This document shows positions 33,501 through 43,900 of a stretch of DNA of 64,000 bases, one piece after another (position 1 is the stretch's first letter; the number at the start of each line of letters is the position of its first letter). The notes under the pieces are model-generated. The model was not told the origin of the DNA. It did no database searches and saw only the letters and a program-made list of their open reading frames with translations. Both the position numbers and the translations under genes were made by a program. Origin of the DNA: Liolophura sinensis (Eukaryota > Mollusca > Polyplacophora > Chitonida > Chitonidae); NCBI RefSeq assembly GCF_032854445.1, contig NC_088306.1:4772373-4836372 (forward strand). The letters run 5' to 3'.

Positions 33501-33641
33501 TACAATTTTCTCTCCTCATCACTCAGCTTGATGTGTTCGACGAAGATGCGCTTTTCAGGCAAGTCCAGGAGCGGCTTTCCATTCATCTCCTGTGTCTTGG
33601 TGCGCCTCAGCGCAATCAACCCAATTAGCTGACGGACTCTC
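21408..33641 (-). CDS. HLTF: HLTF (helicase-like transcription factor), 3' eight coding exons; 5' part outside window
   Basis: HLTF (Rad5 family) is a nuclear SNF2 DNA translocase and RING E3 ligase. In other animals it polyubiquitinates PCNA and reverses stalled replication forks. Eight exons on the minus strand join in frame: 33641-33462, 30207-30080, 28769-28579, 27196-27071, 25585-25473, 24935-24755, 23293-23213 and 21581-21408, 1174 bp in all. All seven introns are GT-AG with matching phases. They encode the end of SNF2 lobe 1 (ALRRTKT), a C3HC4 RING (CSIC ... CAHVYCRTC ... CPLC) inserted between the helicase lobes as in HLTF/Rad5, lobe 2 motif V ([11 protein letters not shown]) and motif VI (DRCHRLGQ), and the conserved C-terminal helix. 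About 390 residues are present of an expected 1000; the HIRAN domain and most of lobe 1 are absent. No in-frame stop or lost ligand is seen, so the gene looks functional. The next upstream exon is not found before 64000. Confidence 0.93.
21586..22400 (-). repeat. 80-bp minisatellite adjoining the last HLTF acceptor, 10 copies
   Basis: The anchor ATCACATCAATGTCTGATTG recurs at 21601, 21681, 21761 and so on to 22321, always at 80 bp. The exon-proximal copy ends 11 bases from the exon; the acceptor AG itself is not in the repeated unit. Confidence 0.95.
22405..23070 (-). other. HLTF intron, no repeat recognised
   Basis: Unique AT-rich intron sequence between the 80-bp array and a SINE fragment. 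No additional exon with HLTF similarity was seen. Confidence 0.5.
23070..23180 (-). mobile_element. Molluscan SINE fragment in an HLTF intron
   Basis: The complement reads as the SINE end (…CATAATGCTGGTCGCCATCG, then AGTATTGTTGAGTATGGTGT and AAAATACTG). It is the same family as 16489-16675, truncated at its 5' side. Confidence 0.6.
23213..23293 (-). CDS. HLTF: HLTF exon g: helicase motif VI (DRCHRLGQ)
   Basis: A 27-codon exon, [19 protein letters not shown] then TKDVTVTK, phase 0 at both ends. The arginines of motif VI contact ATP in SNF2 proteins. The acceptor is GTGTGTTTGATAG, the donor AAG|GTACAT. The first 37 coding bases plus the acceptor are reiterated about 15 times in the preceding intron. 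Confidence 0.95.
23257..24560 (-). repeat. 88-bp array repeating an HLTF acceptor and 37 coding bases, about 15 copies
   Basis: Copies are spaced at exactly 88 bp (TTCCAGGCC at 23286, 23374, 23462 and 23550 in the first four). In transcript sense each holds the pyrimidine/GT-rich acceptor GTGTGTTTGATAG and the first 37 bases of exon g; the intronic copies match the exon at 36 of 37 positions in the best cases. Two further degenerate copies lie at 24560-24745. Confidence 0.95.
24755..24935 (-). CDS. HLTF: HLTF exon f: helicase lobe 2, motif V
   Basis: Codes for [19 protein letters not shown] ... [20 protein letters not shown] and VFLMDP. LDG-M and [13 protein letters not shown] are SNF2 lobe 2 signatures. 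The acceptor is CCTATTTTGCAG, the donor CCCG|GTAAGC. Phase 0 at the 3' end. Confidence 0.95.
25195..25360 (+). mobile_element. Molluscan SINE copy in an HLTF intron
   Basis: Plus-strand copy: CGAATGGTTGTGGGTTCCCA, then ATAATACTGACCGCTGTCGT, GAATATTCTCGAATACATCG and the tail AAATCAAATAAATAAA. It is antisense to HLTF. Confidence 0.65.
25473..25585 (-). CDS. HLTF: HLTF exon e: start of helicase lobe 2
   Basis: Codes for [20 protein letters not shown] then [17 protein letters not shown]. The KSLVVSQFT block is helicase motif IV of SNF2 lobe 2. The acceptor is CCTTGTCCAG, the donor CAG|GTGAGA. It ends with two bases of an Arg codon. Confidence 0.93.
25590..26135 (-). other. HLTF intron, no feature recognised
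   Basis: Intron sequence between exon e and the 64-bp minisatellite; nothing recognised. Confidence 0.45.
26140..26465 (-). repeat. 64-bp minisatellite, about 5 copies
   Basis: The unit ACACTCACCTCAGCACTACA followed by CTACCAGTAAAACACATCCT and CATTCACCTCAGCATGACAC recurs at about 64 bp. In transcript sense each unit includes GAGGTGAGTG, donor-like and related to the adjoining 57-bp array. Confidence 0.88.
26466..27085 (-). repeat. 57-bp array related to the exon d donor, about 11 copies
   Basis: The unit is 57 bp (GACTCACCTTGGTACTACAC, then CCTGACTCACATCAGCACCA and CACCATCACAGTACACT). In transcript sense TAGTACCAAGGTGAGTCAGT matches the real exon d end TAGTTCCAAG plus donor GTGAGTCAGT at all but one position. 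Because 57 is divisible by three, a long spurious frame runs through it on the plus strand. Confidence 0.92.
27071..27196 (-). CDS. HLTF: HLTF exon d: RING ligands 7-8 and linker
   Basis: The exon is phase 0 at both ends and has 42 codons. It begins [20 protein letters not shown], supplying the last two RING cysteines, and ends in SSSK before the donor AAG|GTGAGT. The linker to helicase lobe 2 is variable, as in other HLTF proteins. Its final bases (TAGTTCCAAG) and donor resemble the units of the 57-bp array that fills the following intron. Confidence 0.92.
27200..27460 (-). other. HLTF intron between exons c and d, unique part
   Basis: No coding similarity or repeat is seen in the unique part of this intron nearest exon d. 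Confidence 0.4.
27463..27615 (-). mobile_element. Molluscan SINE copy in an HLTF intron
   Basis: The complement shows the diagnostic SINE blocks (TGTGGGAAGATCTGCCAGCC, CATAATGCTGGTCGTTGTTG, and an end AGTACAGGGTAAAACACC). Orientation is the same as HLTF. Confidence 0.65.
27665..27885. repeat. 44-bp minisatellite, 5 copies
   Basis: The anchor ATCACTAGG recurs at 27671, 27715 and 27759, with two more copies at 44 bp. The unit is CTCATCACTAGGTTACTGTA followed by GAGATCTTGTGACCCAATAG. Confidence 0.92.
27890..28575 (-). other. HLTF intron between exons c and d, no feature recognised
   Basis: AT-rich sequence with no repeat or coding similarity. Confidence 0.4.
28579..28769 (-). CDS. HLTF: HLTF exon c: RING finger, first six ligands
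   Basis: Codes for [20 protein letters not shown] followed by [20 protein letters not shown] and [19 protein letters not shown]. Cys and His ligands 1-6 of the C3HC4 RING are present. The acceptor is TTGTTGAATAG and the donor CAG|GTACTG. The first two bases complete a Glu codon started in exon b. Confidence 0.93.
28775..30075 (-). other. HLTF intron between exons b and c, no feature recognised
   Basis: This intron lacks the tandem arrays seen in most of the others. The open frames present have no recognised domain. Confidence 0.45.
30080..30207 (-). CDS. HLTF: HLTF exon b: linker from lobe 1 to RING
   Basis: The acceptor GTGCTCTGACAG is followed by T TAT TTT AAC CAG, giving [20 protein letters not shown] and [11 protein letters not shown]. 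The YFN-GT-L-HY and LRQLC-HP pattern is conserved in HLTF. The donor is GCAGTGG|GTAGGTAC. An apparent acceptor 13 bases further in (ACCAG) was rejected because it removes the conserved YFNQ. Confidence 0.92.
30210..30825 (-). other. HLTF intron, unique part with a short 21-bp repeat
   Basis: Mostly AT-rich intron. At about 30690-30770 a 21-bp unit (CACACATTCACAATATCCCC) occurs about four times. Confidence 0.6.
30828..33490 (-). repeat. 37-bp array repeating an HLTF exon end and splice donor, about 71 copies
   Basis: The unit is 37 bp (checked at 30865, 30902 and 30939). In transcript sense it is CTGCAG, then GTAAGCCCCTGATCACTGGA and CAGCTCATTAT. This repeats the last ~20 coding bases of exon a (ACTGGACAGCTCATTATCTG then CAG) followed by a donor. 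The exon is the copy at the upstream end. The arrangement is seen directly; origin by duplication across the splice site is inference. Confidence 0.96.
33462..33641 (-). CDS. HLTF: HLTF exon a: end of SNF2 lobe 1
   Basis: The acceptor CTTCTGCTCACGCAG precedes GAGAGTCCG; the first base completes a codon, then [16 protein letters not shown] ... [20 protein letters not shown] and [13 protein letters not shown] follow. The last two bases (AG) form a split codon with the next exon. The donor is CAG|GTAGGC. An internal acceptor at 33629-33630 would keep frame but would drop the conserved RVRQ, so the longer exon was chosen. The last ~20 bases and the donor are the founder of the 37-bp array in the intron. 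Confidence 0.92.
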
Positions 33642-33644
33642 CTG

Positions 33645-34015
33645 CGTGAGCAGAAGTGAGATTTGGAAACCTTAAACTGCTTCAGTTTTATGCTATCTTC
33701 AAGAATATTTCACCAGACCAGAGATCTCACTGCTGTAAACATTCGACCTTTTCAACCACCAAAGCACCTATTACAGTGGAATGTATGCATATAATTATCA
33801 TGAAAATGGTGCCACACCCCCCCCCCCAATTCTCTGACAATATATCAAAACACAGGTTGTGGAAGTGGCTGAAAAGGTTGAAAAATTAGAGTAATTAAAC
33901 TTCACATAAACACTGAGGTGCATCAAGTAATTTCAAAGATGCACAAAAACAAATTTCAGCAAAAGCATTTCAGTATATGTACATCTGAAGAGATTTAGTC
34001 CAGCTTTATATTCTG
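33645..34015 (-). other. Intron sequence upstream of HLTF exon a
   Basis: About 370 bp separate the exon a acceptor from the giant array. There is no sign of the preceding HLTF exon. A poly-C run is at about 33818-33828. Confidence 0.5.
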
Positions 34016-34187
34016 TTTATCAACCATTTCATACTCTATTCTCTGTTTACCGACCATTCCATACTCTATATTCTATTTATCAACCATTCTACACTCAGTA
34101 TTCTGTTTAACAACCTTTCTACACTCTGTATAAACAATTCCACACTTTGTATTCTGCTTAACAACCATTCTACACTCTGTATTCTGT

Positions 34188-37100
34188 TGATCTGTCCTTC
34201 CACACTCTGTATTCTATTTACCTGCCATTCCACACTCTGTATTCTGTTTACCGACCACTCCGTACTCTGTATTCTTTTCACCTGCCATCCTACACTCTGT
34301 ATTTTGTTTGCCGACCATTCCATACTTTACCGACCATTCCACACTCTGTATTCTGTTCATCTGCCATTCTACACTCTGTATTTTGTTTGCTGACCATTCC
34401 ATACTTTACCGACCATTCCACACTCGGCATTCTGTTCACCTGCCATTCTACACTCTGTATTTTGTTCGCCGACCATTCCATACTTTACCGACCATTCCAC
34501 ACTCTGCATTCTGTTCACCTGCCATTCTACACTCTGTATTTTGTTTGCCGCCCATTCCATACTTTACTGACCATTTCACACTCTGCATTCTGGTCACCTG
34601 CCCTTCTACACTCTGCATTTTGTTTCCCGACCATTCCATACCTTACCGACCATTCCACACTCTGCATTCTGTTCACCTGCCATTCCACACTCTGTTTTCT
34701 GTTTACCGACCATTCCATACTCTGTTTACTGACCATTCCACACTCTGTATTCTGTTCACCTGCCATTCTACACTCTGTATTCTGTTTACCGACTATTCCA
34801 TACTCTGTATGCTGTTTATCGACCATTTCACACTCTGTATTCTATTCACCTGCCATTTCACACTCTGTATTATGTTCACTGACCATTTCACACTCTGCAT
34901 TCTGTTCACCGACTATTCCACACTCTGTATTATGTTCACTGACCATTTCACACTCTGTATTATGTTCACTGACCATTTCACACTCTGTATTCTGTTCACC
35001 ATCCATTCCACACTCTGTATTCTGTTCACCGACCATTCCACACTCTGTATTATGTTCACCAACCATTCCACACTCTGTATTATGTTCACTGACCATTTCA
35101 CACTCTGTATTATGTTCACGATCCATTCCACACTCTGTAATATGTTCACCGACCATTCCACACTCTGTATTCTGTTCACTGACCATTTCACACTCTGTAT
35201 TCTATTCACCTGCCATTCTACACTCTGTATTATGTTCACCGACCATTCCACACTCTGTATTCTGTTCACCGACCATTCCACACTCTGTATTCTGTTCACC
35301 GACCATTCCACACTCTGTATTCTGTTCACCGACCATTCCACACTCTGTATTATGTTCACTGACCATTTCACACTCTGTATTCTATTCACCTGCCATTCTA
35401 CACTCTGTATTCTGTTCACCGACCATTCCACAATCTGTATTATGTTCACTGACCATTCCACACTCTGTATTCTGTTCACCGACCATTCCACACTCTGTAT
35501 TATGTTCACTGACCATTTCACACTCTGTATTCTGTTCACCTGCCATTCTACACTCTGTATTCTGTTCACCGACCATTCCACACTCTGTATTATGTTCACT
35601 GACCATTCCACACTCTGTATTCTGTTCACCATCCATTCCACACTCTGTATTATGTTCACTGACCATTCCACACTCTGTATTCTGTTCACCGACCATTCCA
35701 CACTCTGTATTCTGTTCACCTGCCATTCTACACTCTGTATTCTGTTCACCGACCATTCCACACTTTGTATTATGTTCACTGACCATTCCACACTCTGTAT
35801 TCTGTTCACCATCCATTCCACACTCTGTATTATGTTCACTGACCATTCCACACTCTGTATTATGTTCACTGACCATTCCACACTCTGTATTCTGTTCACC
35901 GACCATTCCACACTCTGTATTATGTTCACTGACCATTCCACACTCTGTATTCTGTTCACTGACCATTCCACACTCTGTATTCTGTTCACTGACCATTCCA
36001 CACTCTGTATTATGTTCACTGACCATTTCACACTATGTATTATGTTCACTGACCATTCCACACTCTGTATTATGTTCACCGACCATTCCACACTCTGTAT
36101 TCTGTTCACCGACCATTCCACACTCTGTATTCTGTTGATCTGTCCTTCCACACTCTGTATTCTATTTACCTGCCATTCCACACTCTGTATTCTGTTTACC
36201 GACCACTCCGTACTCTGTATTCTTTTCACCTGCCATCCTACACTCTGTATTTTGTTTGCCGACCATTCCATACTTTACCGACCATTCCACACTCTGTATT
36301 CTGTTCATCTGCCATTCTACACTCTGTATTTTGTTTGCTGACCATTCCATACTTTACCGACCATTCCACACTCGGCATTCTGTTCACCTGCCATTCTACA
36401 CTCTGTATTTTGTTCGCCGACCATTCCATACTTTACCGACCATTCCACACTCTGCATTCTGTTCACCTGCCATTCTACACTCTGTATTTTGTTTGCCGCC
36501 CATTCCATACTTTACTGACCATTTCACACTCTGCATTCTGGTCACCTGCCCTTCTACACTCTGCATTTTGTTTCCCGACCATTCCATACCTTACCGACCA
36601 TTCCACACTCTGCATTCTGTTCACCTGCCATTCCACACTCTGTTTTCTGTTTACCGACCATTCCATACTCTGTTTACTGACCATTCCACACTCTGTATTC
36701 TGTTCACCTGCCATTCTACACTCTGTATTCTGTTTACCGACTATTCCATACTCTGTATGCTGTTTATCGACCATTTCACACTCTGTATTCTATTCACCTG
36801 CCATTTCACACTCTGTATTATGTTCACTGACCATTTCACACTCTGCATTCTGTTCACCGACTATTCCACACTCTGTATTATGTTCACTGACCATTTCACA
36901 CTCTGTATTATGTTCACTGACCATTTCACACTCTGTATTCTGTTCACCATCCATTCCACACTCTGTATTCTGTTCACCGACCATTCCACACTCTGTATTA
37001 TGTTCACCAACCATTCCACACTCTGTATTATGTTCACTGACCATTTCACACTCTGTATTATGTTCACGATCCATTCCACACTCTGTAATATGTTCACCGA

Positions 37101-37938
37101 CCATTCCACACTCTGTATTCTGTTCACTGACCATTTCACACTCTGTATTCTATTCACCTGCCATTCTACACTCTGTATTATGTTCACCGACCATTCCACA
37201 CTCTGTATTCTGTTCACCGACCATTCCACACTCTGTATTCTGTTCACCGACCATTCCACACTCTGTATTCTGTTCACCGACCATTCCACACTCTGTATTA
37301 TGTTCACTGACCATTTCACACTCTGTATTCTATTCACCTGCCATTCTACACTCTGTATTCTGTTCACCGACCATTCCACAATCTGTATTATGTTCACTGA
37401 CCATTCCACACTCTGTATTCTGTTCACCGACCATTCCACACTCTGTATTATGTTCACTGACCATTTCACACTCTGTATTCTGTTCACCTGCCATTCTACA
37501 CTCTGTATTCTGTTCACCGACCATTCCACACTCTGTATTATGTTCACTGACCATTCCACACTCTGTATTCTGTTCACCATCCATTCCACACTCTGTATTA
37601 TGTTCACTGACCATTCCACACTCTGTATTCTGTTCACCGACCATTCCACACTCTGTATTCTGTTCACCTGCCATTCTACACTCTGTATTCTGTTCACCGA
37701 CCATTCCACACTTTGTATTATGTTCACTGACCATTCCACACTCTGTATTCTGTTCACCATCCATTCCACACTCTGTATTATGTTCACTGACCATTCCACA
37801 CTCTGTATTATGTTCACTGACCATTCCACACTCTGTATTCTGTTCACCGACCATTCCACACTCTGTATTATGTTCACTGACCATTCCACACTCTGTATTC
37901 TGTTCACTGACCATTCCACACTCTGTATTCTGTTCACT
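34188..37938. repeat. Tandem duplication of about 1.95 kb within the giant array
   Basis: The stretch 34188 to about 35990, starting GTTGATCTGTCCTTCCACAC, recurs from 36136 with an offset of 1948 bp and near identity, including the irregular units with TTTGCCG and CATACTTTACCG. The copies part company at about 37938. Confidence 0.93.
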
Positions 37939-40900
37939 GACCATTCCACACTCTGTATTCTGTTCACTGACCATTTCACACTCTGTATTCTATTCACCTG
38001 CCATTCTACACTCTGTATTATGTTCACCGACCATTCCACACTCTGTATTCTATTCACCTGCCATTCTACACTCTGTATTATGTTCACTGACCATTCCACA
38101 CTCTGTATTATGTTCACTGACCATTTCACACTCTGTATTCTATTCACCTGCCATTCTACACTCTGTATTATGTTCACCGACCATTCCACACTCTGTATTA
38201 TGTTCACTGACCATTTCACACTCTGTATTCTATTCACCTGCCATTCCACACTCTGTATTCTGTTCACCGACCATTCCACACTCTGTATTATGTTCACTGA
38301 CCATTTCACACTCTGTATTCTATTCACCTGTCATTCTACACTCTGTATTATGTTCACCAACCATTCCACACTCTGTATTCTGTTCACTGACCATTTCACA
38401 CTCTGTATTCTATTCACCTGCCATTCTACACTCTGTATTATGTTCACTGACCATTCCACACTCTGTATTCTGTTCACCGACCATTCCACACTCTGTACTC
38501 TGTTTACTGACCATTCCACACTCTATATTCTATTCACCTGCCATTCTACACTCTGTATTATGTTCACCGACCATTCCACACTCTGTATTCTGTTCACCGA
38601 CCATTCCACACTCTGTATTCTATTCACCTGCCATTCTACACTCTGTATTCTGTTCACCGACCATTCCACACTCTGTATTATGTTCACTGACCATTTCACA
38701 CTCTGTATTCTATTCACCTGCCATTCTACACTCTGTATTCTGTTCACCGACCATTCCACACTCTGTATTATGTTCACTGACCATTCCACACTCTGTATTC
38801 TGTTAACCGACCATTCCACACTCTGTATTATGTTCACTGACCATTTCACACTCTGTATTCTATTCACCTGCCATTCTACACTCTGTATTCTGTTCACTGA
38901 CCATTCCACAATCTGTATTATGTTCACTGACCATTCCACACTCTGTATTCTGTTCACCGACCATTCCACACTCTGTATTATGTTCACTGACCATTTCACA
39001 CTCTGTATTCTGTTCACCTGCCATTCTACACTCTGTATTCTGTTCACCGACCATTCCACACTCTGTATTATGTTCACTGACCATTCCACACTCTGTATTC
39101 TGTTCACCATCCATTCCACACTCTGTATTATGTTCACTGACCATTCCACACTCTGTATTCTGTTCACCGACCATTCCACACTCTGTATTCTGTTCACCGA
39201 CCATTCCACACTCTGTATTATGTTCACTGACCATTCCACACTCTGTATTCTGTTCACCGACCATTCCACACTCTGTATTATGTTCACTGACCATTCCACA
39301 CTCTGTATCCTGTTCACTGACCATTCCACACTCTGTATTCTGTTCACCGACCATTCCACACTCTGTATTCTGTTCACTGACCATTTCACACTCTGTATTC
39401 TATTCACCTGCCATTCTACACTCTGTATTATGTTCACCGACCATTCCACACTCTGTATTCTATTCACATGCCATTCTACACTCTGTATTATGTTCACTGA
39501 CCATTCCACACTCTGTATTATGTTCACTGACCATTTCACACTCTGTATTCTATTCACCTGCCATTCTACACTCTGTATTATGTTCACCGACCATTCCACA
39601 CTCTGTATTATGTTCACTGACCATTTCACACTCTGTATTCTATTCACCTGCCATTCTACACTCTGTATTCTGTTCACCGACCATTCCACACTCTGTATTA
39701 TGTTCACTGACCATTTCACACTCTGTATTCTATTCACCTGTCATTCTACACTCTGTATTATGTTCACCAACCATTCCACACTCTGTATTCTGTTCACTGA
39801 CCATTTCACACTCTGTATTCTATTCACCTGCCATTCTACACTCTGTATTATGTTCACCGACCATTCCACACTCTGTATTATGTTCACTGACCATTTCACA
39901 CTCTGTATTTTATTCACCTGCCATTCTACACTCTGTATTATGTTCACTGACCATTCCACACTCTGTATTCTGTTCACCGACCATTCCACACTCTGTACTC
40001 TGTTTACTGACCATTCCACACTCTGTATTCTATTCACCTGCCATTCTACACTCTGTATTATGTTCACCGACCATTCCACACTCTGTATTCTGTTCACCGA
40101 CCATTCCACACTCTGTATTCTATTCACCTGCCATTCTACACTCTGTATTCTGTTCACCGACCATTCCACACTCTGTATTATGTTCACTGACCATTTCACA
40201 CTCTGTATTCTATTCACCTGCGATTCTACACTCTGTATTCTGTTCACCGACCATTCCACACTCTGTATTATGTTCACTGACCATTCCACACTCTGTATTC
40301 TGTTAACCGACCATTCCACACTCTGTATTATGTTCACCGACCATTCCACACTCTGTATTATGTTCACCGACCATTCCACACTCTGTATTATGTTCACTGA
40401 CCATTCCACACTCTGTATTATGTTCACTGACCATTCCACACCTTGTATTATGTTCACTGACCATTCCACACTCTGTATTATGTTCACCGACCATTCCACA
40501 CTCTGTATTATGTTCACCATCCAGTTCACACTCTGTATTATGTTCACCGCCCATTTCACACTTTGTAATATGTTCACCATCCATTCCACACTCTGTATTA
40601 TGTTCACTGACCATTTCACACTCTGTATTCTGTTCACCTGTCATTCTACACTCTGTATTATGTTCACCGACCATTCCACACTCTGTATTATGTTCACTGA
40701 CCATTTCACACTCTGTATTCTATTCACCTGCCATTCTACACTCTGTATTATGTTCACCGACCATTCCACACTCTGTATTATGTTCACTGACCATTTCACA
40801 CTCTGTATTCTATTCACCTGCCATTCTACACTCTGTATTCTGTTCACCGACCATTCCACACTCTGTATTATGTTCACTGACCATTCCAGACTCTGTATTC

Positions 40901-43900
40901 TGTTAACCGACCATTCCACACTCTGTATTATGTTCACCGACCATTCCACACTCTGTATTCTGTTCACTGACCATTCCACACTCTGTATTATGTTCACTGA
41001 CCATTTCACACTCTGTATTCTGTTCACCGACCATTCCACACTCTGTATTATGTTCACCATCCATTCCACACTCTGTATTATGTTCACCATCCATTCCACA
41101 CTCTGTATTCTGTTCACTGACCATTTCACACTCTGTATTCTGTTCACCGACCATTCCACACTCTGTATTCTGTTCACCGACCATTTCACACTCTGTATTC
41201 TGTTCACCGACCATTCCACACTCTGTATTATGTTCACTGACCATTTCACACTCTGTATTCTGTTCACCGACCATTCCACACTCTGTATTATGTTCACCAT
41301 CCATTCCACACTCTGTATTATGTTCACCATCCATTCCACACTCTGTATTCTGTTCACTGACCATTTCACACTCTGTATTCTATTCACCTGCCATTCTACA
41401 CTCTGTATTCTGTTCACCGACCATTCCACACTCTGTATTCTGTTCACCGACCATTTCACACTCTGTATTATGTTCACTGACCATTTCACACTCTGTATTA
41501 TGTTCACTGACCATTTCACACTCTGTATTCTGTTCACCATCCATTCCACTCTGTATTCTGTTCACCATCCATTCCACACTCTGTATTCTGCTCACCGACC
41601 ATTCCACACTCTGTATTATGTTCACTGACCATTTCACACACTGTATTATGTTCACCATCCATTCCACACTCTGTATTCTGTTCACCGACCATTCCACACT
41701 CTGTATTCTGTTCACCGACCATTCCACACTCTGTATTATGTTCACCGACCATTTCACACTCTGTATTCTGTTCACCATCCATTCCAAACTCTGTATTCTG
41801 TTCACCGACCATTCCACACTCTGTATTCTGTTCACCGACCATTCCACACTCTGTATTCTGTTCACCGACCATTCCACACTCTGTATTCTGTTCACCGACC
41901 ATTCCACACTCTGTATTCTGTTCACCGACCATTCCACACTCTGTATTATGTTCACTGACCATTTCACACTATGTATTATGTTCACTGACCATTCCACACT
42001 CTGTATTCTGTTCACCGACCATTCCACACTCTGTATTCTATTCACCTGCCATTCTACACTCTGTATTCTGTTCACCGACCATTCCACACTCTGTATTATG
42101 TTCACTGACCATTTCACACTCTGTATTCTATTCACCTGCCATTCTACACTCTGTATTCTGTTCACCGACCATTCCACACTCTGTATTATGTTCACTGACC
42201 ATTCCACACTCTGTATTCTGTTAACCGACCATTCCACACTCTGTATTATGTTCACTGACCATTTCACACTCTGTATTCTATTCACCTGCCATTCTACACT
42301 CTGTATTCTGTTCACTGACCATTCCACAATCTGTATTATGTTCACTGACCATTCCACACTCTGTATTCTGTTCACCGACCATTCCACACTCTGTATTATG
42401 TTCACTGACCATTTCACACTCTGTATTCTGTTCACCTGCCATTCTACACTCTGTATTCTGTTCACCGACCATTCCACACTCTGTATTATGTTCACTGACC
42501 ATTCCACACTCTGTATTCTGTTCACCATCCATTCCACACTCTGTATTATGTTCACTGACCATTCCACACTCTGTATTCTGTTCACCGACCATTCCACACT
42601 CTGTATTCTGTTCACCGACCATTCCACACTCTGTATTATGTTCACTGACCATTCCACACTCTGTATTCTGTTCACCGACCATTCCACACTCTGTATTATG
42701 TTCACTGACCATTCCACACTCTGTATCCTGTTCACTGACCATTCCACACTCTGTATTCTGTTCACCGACCATTCCACACTCTGTATTCTGTTCACTGACC
42801 ATTTCACACTCTGTATTCTATTCACCTGCCATTCTACACTCTGTATTATGTTCACCGACCATTCCACACTCTGTATTCTATTCACATGCCATTCTACACT
42901 CTGTATTATGTTCACTGACCATTCCACACTCTGTATTATGTTCACTGACCATTTCACACTCTGTATTCTATTCACCTGCCATTCTACACTCTGTATTATG
43001 TTCACTGACCATTCCACACTCTGTATTCTGTTCACCGACCATTCCACACTCTGTACTCTGTTTACTGACCATTCCACACTCTGTATTCTATTCACCTGCC
43101 ATTCTACACTCTGTATTATGTTCACCGACCATTCCACACTCTGTATTCTGTTCACCGACCATTCCACACTCTGTATTCTATTCACCTGCCATTCTACACT
43201 CTGTATTCTGTTCACCGACCATTCCACACTCTGTATTATGTTCACTGACCATTTCACACTCTGTATTCTATTCACCTGCGATTCTACACTCTGTATTCTG
43301 TTCACCGACCATTCCACACTCTGTATTATGTTCACTGACCATTCCACACTCTGTATTCTGTTAACCGACCATTCCACACTCTGTATTATGTTCACCGACC
43401 ATTCCACACTCTGTATTATGTTCACCGACCATTCCACACTCTGTATTATGTTCACTGACCATTCCACACTCTGTATTATGTTCACTGACCATTCCACACC
43501 TTGTATTATGTTCACTGACCATTCCACACTCTGTATTATGTTCACCGACCATTCCACACTCTGTATTATGTTCACCGACCATTCCACACTCTGTATTATG
43601 TTCACCGACCATTTCACACTTTGTATTATGTTCACCATCCATTCCACACTCTGTATTATGTTCACCGACCATTCCACACTCTGTATTATGTTCACTGACC
43701 ATTCCACACTCTGTATTATGTTCACTGACCATTTCACACTCTGTATTATGTTCACATCCATTCCACACTCTGTATTATGTTCACCGACCATTCCACACTC
43801 TGTATTATGTTCACTGACCATTCCACACTCTGTATTCTATTCACCTGCCATTCTACACTCTGTATTATGTTCACCGACCATTCCACACTCTGTATTATGT

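Noticed and set aside
33629-33630. Alternative acceptor inside HLTF exon a (GTCAG before CTAATTGGG)
   Set aside because: It keeps frame but omits the RVRQ residues that match the HLTF family; the upstream acceptor has a better pyrimidine tract.
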